64,000 nt of DNA from Sisyra terminalis. Lineage: Eukaryota; Arthropoda; Insecta; Neuroptera; Sisyridae. The stretch lies in NCBI GenBank assembly GCA_958496175.1, contig OY292275.1, positions 15,004,001 to 15,068,000 of the forward strand. Direction: 5' to 3'. Under the pieces are notes generated by a model. The model did no database searches, was not told the origin of the DNA, and worked only from the letters and a program-made list of their open reading frames with translations. The translations under genes were made by a program, and so were the position numbers. This document shows, in pieces, positions 49,801 to 61,800 of the stretch (its first letter is position 1; the number at the start of each line of letters is the position of its first letter).

Positions 49801-52800
49801 CTTGGTGACTTCTTCCTTGCCACCAACACGCTTTTTGATGACACGTTTTTTGACTACTTTCTTTGTCGGCTTGCCTTCTTCAGTGGTCACTTGTGTAACT
49901 TGCACTTCTTCCGGCATTTCTTCGACAATAACTTTGGCTTGTTCAGGTTTAAATTTGATCTCAAGAGGTTGTGTATCTTCGACGTCGAATGTTTCAACAC
50001 TGACAGTGGTTTCGGGTCTCTTGTCATCCTCTTCGACCGTAGTAATCTTGGTGATTTCTTCCTTGCCACCAACACGCTTTTTGATGACACGTTTTTTGAC
50101 TACTTTCTTTGTCGGCTTGCCTTCTTCAGGGGTCACTTGTGTAACTTGCACTTCTTCCGGCATTTCTTCGACAATAACTTTGGCTTGTTCAGGTTTAAAT
50201 TTGATCTCAAGAGGTTGTGTATCTTCGACGTCGAATGTTTCAACACTGACAGTGGTTTCGGGTCTCTTGTCATCCTCTTCGACCGTAGTAATCTTGGTGA
50301 TTTCTTCCTTGCCACCAACACGCTTTTTGATGACACGTTTTTTGACTACTTTCTTTGTCGGCTTGCCTTCTTCAGTGGTCACTTGTGTAATTTGAACTTC
50401 TTCGGGCATTTCTTCTATGAGTTGTTTAGGTTTGGCATCACCTTTTTGTATATTAAATTGCGCTTCTTGAATTTCTATTGTATCTGTTAATTCAATTGGT
50501 TTTACGCTTTCTCGTCTAGCGACATTGTATTCTGATTTTAGTGTCAGAGGTTGTATTTCTTCCTCGTCAAAATATTCAATTTCTACATTTATTATTGGTT
50601 TTGCATTATTTTGTTCTGTAGTTGTTATAGTTGTGACTTCTTTCTTATTCCCAATTATTTTTTTCAGCACTTTCTTTTTCTTAATTGTTTCCTCAATTAT
50701 TTCATCATCTCGTTTTGTTTGTAAGATTTCAATTTGTTCTGGCATATCGATGATGGACATTTGTCTTCTTCGTTGCTCTGGTTGGGTCTCTTCTTTTGCT
50801 TTCATTTGATCTTCTATATCGAAGATATTTGCTTTTACCACTTGGGGCTTATCCGTCAAAATTTCGGTTACGAATTCTTCTGTTGTGTGGAATAAGTTTA
50901 TCGCTGTGTTTAGTAACTGCAAATCTAATTTAGTGTTTATATTTTGCATTTCGACATGTGGTGATTTGAATGTCGTGATTTGTACATCTGCTACTGTTTC
51001 GGAAATAACCGCTACTTGGGATGGTTCAATAGCTGTTATTGGTTGCTGATTTGTAGGAATATTGGTTTGGATTAGCTGATCTACTGTTTCTAAAGGTGTT
51101 TTTTCTTGAGTTGAAACAATATTGAATGTCTCAAAATTGAAATCGGCCTGTTTGGTCGATGCCGCTTCATAGTCTTCAGTTTTTACGTTTTCAATGATTT
51201 CGATATTCTGTTGAATCAGTGATTTTTGTGGCACTATATCTGGTTTTGCTTCTCCAGTTTGTGGTTCGTGAGTTTTCAAGTTTAGTGTCGATTCCAAAAA
51301 CTCATCAACGTTACTTATTACAGCACTGGCCGACTTTATCTTAACATTTGCTTTCATTTTTTCTGGTAATGTTTCTTTTTTGTCTTTTACAGTTTCAATT
51401 GCTATAGTTTCAGATACTTCTGCAATGACTTGGGGAGCTTCCATGGACACTCCCGTCGTTAAATCAACTTTTTTGTCAGGTATAATTTCAGAAATTTGTT
51501 CACTTGGATATGTTACTTCTTGTAAAGCAATATTTTGTGGTATATTGTCTGTAGTAGCATGAGATAATGCATGTTTGTCGTCTTGTAACAAAATGTGTTC
51601 TTTTTCTTCTGGCAGAATTTCTTGTGTTTGTATACCCTGATTTGATAAAACTAGTATTTCAGCATGAGTTTCTTTAGGTTTTATTGGTGTAATGTTTTGT
51701 AAAGAATCGTTTGCTTGAATGTTTTCGACGGTGGTAGATTCAGCTAAGTCCAGCACAGGGATGGCTTGCTTATTACCACTAGTTTGCACACTTAACTCAT
51801 TTTCAATGTCTTGTACATTGATTTCTTGTATAATTAAACTATGTGTTTGATTAATGTTTAGTGTGGCTTGTTCAGTTTGGGTGTTTTGTTTATCTTGTAG
51901 TAACGATTCTTGTTCTTGTGTTACCATTTCGTGGATAGTGAGTGGTGTATGTGATATATGTGCAGGCGTCGCATGTTTGTATTGTTCTTTTTGTGTAACA
52001 CTAAGGTCTTCAATATGTGTATTTGTGTCAACAATTTGATGTACAATAGCTTCAGCTGTTTCATAGCTGAGTCTTCCGTATGTTTCAGTGTCGTGTGGTG
52101 TTGCTTTGTACTCACCTTCACGATCATGAATTTGCACCTGAGTCACTTCCAGATTCGAATGTTGCTCCAAACTGAACGTAACTTTCTTCGATTTTGGTCG
52201 CACCATTTCAGGCAACGTTGCTTCGATCTCTCCAGTTGATTCCAGTTCGGTAATGACTAGTTCGTGTTGAGGTTGCAAGTCGGCAGGTTTGGCTGATACT
52301 TGGGCAGGTAACTGCGTGTCCAATTCTTCGGTTCCAATTTCGGAGGTGGTTTCCGTCTTCAGGGCAACTTGGCGTTGAATTACTTCTTTTTCAGCGGTCA
52401 TCGGTTTGGCTGTTCCTGTTAACACTTTAGTTCCCTCTGTTTCTTCAGCGTTGATTTCCGTAACGGTAACACTCTTGTTAGTAGAAATATTTAGTTCAGC
52501 TTGTGAGAGTTCCGGTTGTTTTTCGGAATGGAACGATTCACCAGTTTCTTGAACTCGTGCTTCGGTCTGGATAAGTCCTTCGAATGGTAACTGTCCCTTT
52601 GTGGCCTTCGACATCGACGGTTTAAATGTACCTTCAATTTCTTCTACTGATTGTGAGGTCAAAATAACAGTTTGTTGCAATGCCTCGACACTATCAATAT
52701 CGGTTTGGGCTCTTGACTTTTTAGGCATTATGCTAGAAATAAGATCATCTTCTCGTGTTTCTGGAACAATTTCAGTTATAAGAACACTTCGTTTTCCTTC

Positions 52801-55800
52801 TTCGATTTGCAACTCAGCGCTTCGAGTGTCCGGTTTGAAAGTTCCTTCAAAAGATTTTTCAGTTTCACGTGTTGTTGTTTCAGTGATAACAACAGATTCA
52901 GATGTTTCTTGATTTTTAATTGCTTGCGCTGTAGTTGGTTTTACCGTATCAACGTGACCCATTCCGATTTCGGTAACGATTTCTGTTTTTTCTGCTATGT
53001 CACGACCCTTGATTTCAGGCTTCGCGAGATTTTCAGTCGGTTTAACTGGACTGGGTAATGTTTCTTCCCTGTCAATTGAAACAACTTCTGTAACATTAAT
53101 CGTTTGAGCTTCTTCAAATTCGATTCCAGCAGTTTTCTGATCCATTGTCAATTCAGTGATTAACTGAGTAGTAGATTGAGATGTTAACACTTCAGTTAAT
53201 TCAATGGCTTCTTTGCTGCTTACATCGGTTGCAGCAATGGCTTGTTTTGGTTCAGATGGACTAGAGAATTCTTCTTCCTTAGTTTCAGTGAGGGTTTCAG
53301 TAACTAATATTGACTTTTTGCCTCCTTCGATAATGAATTCAGCGCTCTTTGTGTCTGGTTTGAATTTTTTATCAAAAGTTTTTTCATTTTCTCGCGTAGT
53401 GGTTTCAGTTACGATTACCGATTCGTGGGTCATCTGACTAGCATTAGCTTGAGCTGAAGTGGGTTGAATTTTACTTAGTTCACCAACTCCTAGCTCAGTT
53501 ATTATTTCTGTCTTTTCAGCTATTTCTCGACCTCTAATTTCTGGTTTAGCAATATTTTCAGTTGGTTGGACAGCAGTTGGTAATAACCCTTCAGAATCTG
53601 TTGGAACCACTTCTGTAACACTAATAGTTTTACCTTCAACGAATTCTATTTGAGCATTTCGTTTTTCTTCGGTGAAACTCTTTTTCTCTAAGTTAGTGGT
53701 AGTTTGAGAAACGAGAACTTCAGTTTGTTCAAATGCTTCTTTGCTGCCAATATCTTTCTGAGCTACAACCATTTGAGGTTTAATTGATGTTATGAATTCT
53801 TCTTCCCGTGTTTCAGTCAATACTTCAGTAACCAAAGCACTTCGTTTTCCTTCTTCCAATTGCAGAGCTGCACTCTTCGTGTCAGGCTTGAATTGTCCTT
53901 CGAAAGATTTTTCAATTTCTCGTGCTTCTGTTTCGGTCACAACAATTGATTCTAATGTTTGCTGATTCTTTGTAGCTTGAGCAGAAATAGGCTTTTCTTT
54001 ACTTAAATCACCAATACCGATTTCAGTAATAATTTCAGTTTTTTGCGCGACGTCTCGCCCTTTAATTTCTGGTTTTGCAAGATTTTCGGTTGGTCTAACT
54101 GGAGATGGAAGGAGATCTTCTGAATCATGTAATAGAACTTCTGTTACATTTATTGATGTACCTTCTTCAAATTCAACACCGGCTGTTCTGCGGTTGTCAT
54201 CAATTTTCTCGACTAATTGTGAAGTCGTTTGTGATGTCAATACTTCAGTTTGTTCTATAGCCTCTTTACTATCAATATCAGTTTGAGCTTTAACTTGTTT
54301 CGGTCCTGAAGGACTTGTAAATTCTTCTTCTTTTGTTTCAGTTAGTGTTTCAGTTACTAAAACTGAACGTTTTCCTCCCTCTATATTAAATTCTGCACTC
54401 TTTGTATCTGGTTTGAATGTTTTATCAAAGAATCTTTCATTTTCGCGAGTCATTGTTTCAGTTATAATGACTGATTCATGTGTTAATTGACTTTGATTTG
54501 CTTGAGCTGATGTAGGTGTTATTTTTCCTAGTTCTCCAATTCCCAATTCTGTTATAACTTCTGTTTTCTCAGCTATCTCTCGACCTTTAATTTCTGCTTT
54601 TGCAATATTTTCACTAGGTTGCACTGGAGAAGGTAGTAAGCCTTCCGAATCAGTTGCAATTATTTCAGTTATGTTTAGAGTTTTACCTTCAACAAATTCA
54701 ACTCCAGCCGTACGTAAATCTTCAGTAAAATCTTTTTGTGTTAATTGTGTAGTCGATTGAGAAGTTAATGTTTCAGTTAGTTCTACAGCTTCTTTGCTAC
54801 TAACTTCAGTCTGGGCTGTTACTTGTTTAGGTCCAGATGGCGTCAAGAAATCTTCTTCTTTTGTCTCAGTTAATGTTTCAGTTACCAAAACAGTACGTTT
54901 GCCTTCTTCGATATTTAAATCAGCAGATTTAGTATCTGGTATAAAGGTTTTATCAAATGTTTTTTCATTTTCTCTGGTTGTTGTTTCAGTAATTATAACT
55001 GATTCATGAGTAGATTGACTAGTATTTGCTTGAGCGGTGATTGGTTGAATTTTAGTGAGTTCACCAACTCCTAACTCAGTAATCACTTCAGTTTTTTCAG
55101 CTATTTTACGTCCCTTTATTTCTGATTTGGCTAGATTTTCAGTAGGCTTAACTGGACTAGGAAGAAGACCTTCAGAATCAGTTGGAATAATTTCTGTAAC
55201 ACTTAAAGGTTTGCCTTCTTCGAAGTTAACTCCAGCGGTTTTTTGTTCCGTTGTGAATTCTGTTATTTCTGAGGCGTTTTGAGTTGTTAAAACCTCGGTT
55301 AGTTGATATGCTTCTCGACTATCGAAATCGGTTGAAGCTGTAATTTGTTTGGGAATTTGTTGGGTAGCGAATTCTTCTTCTTTCGTTTCGGTAAGCGTTT
55401 CAGTAACGACAACTGTTTTGTGGCCTCCTTCAATCTCAACACCAACCTGTTTTGTTTCAGGTTTAAATGTTTTTTCAAATGACTTTTCCGATTCTCGCGT
55501 ATTGGTTTCAGTAATTAGAACTGATTCGTGTGTGAGTTGATTTTTAATAGCTTGAACAGGCGTTGGTTTCACTTCTTCAAATTCACCAATGCCTAATTCA
55601 GTTATTACTTCAGTTTTTTCTGCAATTTCATGTCCTTTGATTTCGGATTTGGCAAGATTTTCAGATGGTTTTTGAGGTGATGGTAATACACCTTCGGAAT
55701 CATGAGTAATAATTTCAGTAACGTTTATGGTTTTAGCTTGTTCGAATTCAACATCAGCTTGTTTTGTGTCCAAAGCCAATTTTATGTCACGTGGTATTTC

Positions 55801-58800
55801 TTTTTCTTGAACTGTTTCTTCAGTAATAACAAGACTTTCATTCACATCCATTTCATAATGAGCTTTTTGCTGGTTAAATGTGAATTCATTGATTGTTTCG
55901 GTATCAAAATGAGACATAACTTCACTTTGTTGCACTGAAATATTGCTGATTATTGATGCTTTTCCTGTTTGGGTAGCCGGAATGAATTCTTTGGTAAATT
56001 CTCCTTCTTTGTCATCAACAATTACTTCTGTTACGACAACACTTCGGTCTTCTTCATAAATCTTTTCGGCTTTCTTTTTATCAAGTGATTGTTTGATGGA
56101 AAGATCCATTTCTTGTTCAGAAATATTTAATTCAGTTTGAACAAGGCTTTCAAACAGAGTGTGCTGTAACTGTGCAGTTGTTAATTGCAAAGTTTGGGCT
56201 TCATAATCGCCTGTATTAGATTGAATGATAACTTCACTTTGTTGAGCAACTTCTTGCCCAATAATACTAGGCTGAGCCACTTTTGATAATGCTTCCTGGG
56301 GTTTAACAAATTGGTCTTCTTTGTCAGTTGCATGAATTTCGGTAATCGAAATACTCTTAACTTCTTCAAAACCAACATCTGCACTTTTTGTTTTCGGTTT
56401 GAATTCTCCGGAAAACTCGGTTTCATTTTCAACAACTTCAGTTTGACTAATGATTGTACTTTCAAATGGCTTTTGTTTGACTAAAGCTTGAACGCCAGCT
56501 TCTGTAGCGATTTCTAAATTTCCAACGCTTAGATTTGAAGTGATTTCGCTAGTTTGAGCAATTTCTCGGTTGAAGATACTTGATGGTTGAGCATATTGTC
56601 CTTCGGGTATTTGTAACGGAGCCATGGTGTCTTCTTTTTCTTCAGGTTTGATTTGAGTGACATTTAAACTTCGACCTTCCTCGAACTTGAACTCCGCAGA
56701 CTTGGAAACCATTTTCAAATCTGTGATTAGTTTATCTTCTTGTTCACCAATGATGGGTTGGATTTGGATAATACTTTCGAATGGAGTTTGGTGGATGTTT
56801 GCCGAAATTGGTTTCATTGTAAGGGAAGAAATATCGCCAGTGGAAATATTTGATTCAACTTCAGTTTTTTCAGCTACTTCATATCCGATTACATTGCTCG
56901 TAGCTGTACGACCTTTCGGAACATCCGAAGTTGAAAGAGTTGCCTCTTTGTTTTGTGTTTGAGTCTCAGTGATGACTTGAACCTTTTTACCTTCTTCAAT
57001 ACTTACGTCGGCTTTCGTTGGAATTGGTTTAAATTTGCCTACAAATTCATCACCTCGTTCTTCTGGCAGATTTTCTGAAATTAGAAGACTAGTTAGTACT
57101 TCTTGACCAGGTGTGGCGTGTGCGGCATTTTGTGTAGGTGCAATAAGTGTATCAAGGCCGAACTCCACTTGTGTTTGGTTTTGTTCGACCACTTCGTGCG
57201 TATCGCCTATTTGTGGAAGTGCCTGTCTGTGTTTGGGAAGTACTTCTGGAGTATACTTTTCAGTTTGATCACCGAGAGTGACCTCAGATATAACAACACT
57301 ACGATCGATTGCGAACGAAACATCTGCAATATGTTTTGTGGGTTTGACTTGTTCTTCTAAAAGGCCTTCACATTCAGAAATAACCGATTCAATATTGAGT
57401 AAGGGTTTATACGGTTCTTGGTCTTTTACAGCAAAAACTGCTGTAACGGGCGTTTCTTCCAATATTGATGTCGATGTTTCTGAAACAACTTCAGATTTCG
57501 TTGCAATTTCTTGTCCTAATATAGAAGGAGTTGCTCGTTTTTCTTCTGGTTTTTCCTCAATTGGTAATGTATTTTCTTTATCTTCAGTTGTAACAGATGT
57601 AACGGTAACACTTTCTTCAAGATTTACTTCCACTGAAGCTGTTTTCATATCAGGTTTAGCTAACAAATCGAGATTACTTTCGGTCTCTCCAACTGTAGCT
57701 TCTGTTCGAATTACTGTTTCAAATGGTACGTGTTCTTGTCGAGCAAGTGTGGTTGAAACAGTTTCCACTTCAAAGTCTTTAACACTTTGTTCTGAAAGTA
57801 CTTCTGATTGCATTGCTACTTCATGTTGAGTTATTTCAGGCAATGCAAATTGAGTAGAAGGAAGCTGAAGTGCTGCCAATGTATTTTCCGATTCACCTGT
57901 TGTAATTTCCGTTATTTGTACAGAAACATCTTCACTGAATGCTAATTTGCCAGTTTGAGTGGTAGTTTTTTCTGCTTGCACAAGTTCTGATTCAACTTCA
58001 GCTGCTTGTACTTCCATGTGTTGGATACTTTCAAAAGGAAATTGATCTGGAATAGCATATGCTTCCAAGATCACAGGCGAATCTATTTTATCTACTGTTC
58101 CTGCGATTACAACTTCAGTTTTTTGAGCGACTTTTTGTCCAGAGATATCAGTAGTTGCGTGTTTTTTCTCTGGTGCATCTTCTTGGTTATATGTTTTTTC
58201 CTTGTCGTCAGTTTGGGTTTCGAGAATTGATATTGGTGTCATTTCTAAGAAGGTAATATCAGCTTTTTTAGAGTCTGGAATGACTTTTTCGGTGAAAGTT
58301 CCTTCTTTTTCTTCAGCCTCTGTGGCAGTTTTTGATATTGCTAGATGTGGAATTTGATTAATGTCAGCTTTTGCAGACAATGGTTCAACTTTTTCAAAAC
58401 CGGTTACAGATCCATGAATGAATACCGATGATTGATCAACGGCTTGTAAACTGATAATATCTGTTTCAGCCTTCTTCGTTTCGGGTACATGTTCTTGTAA
58501 AGTCTCTTCTTTTTCATTTGCTAACACTGAAACAATAGTGATGCTTTCGCCAAGCTCTAAATCAGATGTCGCTGTTTTTGTATCTGGTTTAATTCCAGGT
58601 GTGTATAATCCTTCCTTTTCGCTTATATTAGTTTGATGTTGGATAATACTTTCATACGGAATTTGAGATTGAAGAGCTTTGGTTTCTTGATTACCATCTG
58701 GAGACATTTCTCGTACACAAAAGTCGGACAATATTTCAGATTTGATAGCAACTTTTTGGGAGTCAATGTTTGTAGTAGCTGACATCATTTTTGGAGATTC

Positions 58801-61800
58801 ATCATCAGATAGCGGTTTTTCTTTTTGATTTACTTGAACTTCCATAACACTAACACTTTCTCCAATTTCAAAATCAACGTCAGCAGTTTTCTGATCGGGT
58901 TTCATAAATTCGTTATATTGGCCGGGTATTTCATTAATTGATATTTCACTACTAATAGCACATCCCAAAGTTTCATTTTCGGGGTGAGCCTGTTCTTTTT
59001 CTGGAGATATCCTAGTCCAGTCTCCAGTAGTTTGATTGCTGACGACTTCTTGTTGAACGATAACTTGTTTTTCTAAAATATCAATTGCAGCCGTGCGCTG
59101 TTCCGGAACTTCTGCTTGTTTTAACACTTCTTCTTTATATTCCGGAACAATTTCCGTGACGGCAACACTTTGTGTGGCTGAAACGTTTACTATCGCCACT
59201 TTTTCTTCAGGGAATTGATATTTTTCAAGTAAATGCTCAGTATCTGAGACTGTAGCTTCGGTAATAATAAGCTCTTGATGTGGAATATTGTCAATTTTTG
59301 CTTTTCCTGTTGCTGGCAAGTCAGTGACTAATTCAGTAGCATGAGCAACCATTGTAGTTTCCATTTGCAGTACAACGTCTTGCCCGGTAATGCTAGATAA
59401 GGCTGTTACTTGTTCAGGTTTTTTCTCTGAAACATATTCTTTTTCGCTGTCATGGGTAATTACTTGCGAAACCGAAATTCCAGTTACTTTGTCATCATAT
59501 TCAACATTCGCCCGTTTTGTTTCGGGGAGAATATCTGCGACATGTTCAGCTTCTTTTTCAGCCATATTAGGTATTGATATTTGCACGCTTTCCATAGGAA
59601 TTTGACTTGTTTTTGCTACACTTGCCAAAGGTTTTTCATCGCTAAATGGAGTTGCATTGGTTTCCACATGTACTTCAGATTTAATCGCAACTTTTTGGGA
59701 TGTATAATCTGTAGACGCTGTACAAGTACTTGGCAATTCTTCAGGTACATATGCGCTTTCTTTGTTTTCAACAGTAACTTCTGTTATTGTTATACTTTCG
59801 GCTGATGGTATCGTTATATCAGCTGTTCGAGATTCAGGAATTAAATGTTGAGCATAATCAGTTAAACCTTCACTAATGATCGTTTCTTCCACGACTGTCT
59901 CATCGTGAGTACTTTGATCAACCTTTGCTGTTATTAAAGTAGGAATAATATCTTTTAGATCTCCAGTTGTGGTTTCAGGATTAAGTTCTTCAACTATCAC
60001 TGTTTGAAGCATATGAGTTGGAATTGTTTTTACAGTTTGAGAAGCTGGAGTTTCGAAAGGCTTCAATGCACCTTCTTTTTCATTGAAATCTGTTTGGATA
60101 ATAGCGACTGATTGTTGCATATCGTAAATTTCAGAAATATTATAAGCAGTAGGTTTTTGTTCACTGTCTAAAATTGATTCTTTTTCGTGTAAATTGACAA
60201 TAGATATTTGCTTAGCTTCAACACTTTGTAGAATTTGTGTAGCTTCATCAGTTCGATATTTAAGAATATCAATTTTATCACAAGGTAAATCAAGAGTTTG
60301 AGTTTCAGCAACAATTACTGGCTGTTGTGGATTTATGCCCAACTCAGCCATTGCGCTTGTCGGTTTGATCATTTCAGGAAGGAGTTTTTCTGATTCTTGA
60401 ACATTTATGTCTGACACATTTGATGCTTCCAAACAAATCATAGAAGATACGGCCAATTTTTTATCTGGACTTTCTCCCGCCAAAAATTCACCTTCTTTTT
60501 CTGTTACATGAGCAACGGAAGAGATGGTGGTTTCGTGTTCAGTAAACTCGATATTAGCACATTTTGCTTCATTGTATTCGGTTGTGATTTCGACTTGTGG
60601 CATTTGAGAATCGACAACTTTGACGGTGATACCTTCCACGGTTGTTATGGTCGTTGTAGCTTCAGCAGATTCAGGTTTGAGACCTTTACTGAATTCCGTT
60701 TCTTTTTCTTGAACATTTTGCATTTCAACGACAAGACTTTCACCAGAAGTTACTTCAACAGCGGCTGTTTGGGATGGAGGAAGACGTTGCGGAATGAAAT
60801 CACCTTCGTTTTCAGGAGCGTTCATTTCATGGGTAGTTAAAGGTTTTTGAGGAATAAAGGTTTCATTGGCAACTTCGGTGGCAACAATGAGTTCAGGGAA
60901 GTATCGGGTAGGTTTGGTTTCGGAAATAACTTCACTAACTTCTAGTGATTCCTTGGAAGATATTTGAACTTTGGGCTTGACAGGAACAGGTCGAGCTAGT
61001 GCATCGTACTTGTTTTCTGATTGAGCTTCATTGACTTCATAGACTGTTAATCCTTCTTGGGGTATGAAAGATTTTTGCGCTGTTGTGCCTTTTGGAACGC
61101 TACCTTTCTCAAATGTTTCTTCTTTTTGTGAAATTTCCGTTTCAGATATGCTGGTCGCTTCTTGCAGGACTAATGAGATTGTCGCTTGCGATGAAGTTGT
61201 ACTTTCTTCTTTAATGTCAGTGATGGGTTGTCGTGCTTCAATTTCGCTTACTTGAACACTTTCGGATTGTACAGTTATTGTACGTTTTGCCTCAAATGAT
61301 GCCGGAACAAATTTATCGCTATATTCCGAATATGAGGATTGGATATTGGGTTCAGTAACTTCATATGGTTGAATTGTATCGATTAAAGTGTCAGCTTTAA
61401 CGGATTTGGCACTGAATTTGTCAGTGTCAACTTCATTTTCTTCGATGTTAGTAATGTGTTGGGAAACGGCCGAATGTGTCAGAAGGCTAACTTTAATTTG
61501 TTCGCCGGATAAAGGCTGAGTTTGAATTTCAGTTGTAAGATTTGCTGGAATAGTTTCAGCGATCATTGATGATGTGTTTACGACTTGAGCTTGAATCGAT
61601 TCAGGTTTGATAGGTTCTAGTGTTTTAGTGAATTCTTCATCGATAATTTCCTCGTCCTCATCAGGAAGAGTGGCTGTTAATTTCTTTTTGATTATTCGTT
61701 TTCCACCTCCCACAATTTCAATTTCCACTTCAATTTCTTCTTCAGATTCTTGCTTGATTATTTGTTTCTTTTTCTTTTTAGTTTTCTCTAATGGTTTCTT

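Noticed and set aside
44270..50415. CRISPR-like regular array
   Set aside because: There are no short repeats separated by unique spacers. The whole 246 bp unit is coding and repeated, in an animal gene.
44311..50490. Plus-strand 2,059 aa reading frame (Phe/Leu/Asp/Cys-rich) as a gene
   Set aside because: It is the exact antisense of the 82 aa sls array; openness follows from unit length divisible by three and near-identity of units. The sense strand joins to sls exons by proper splice sites.
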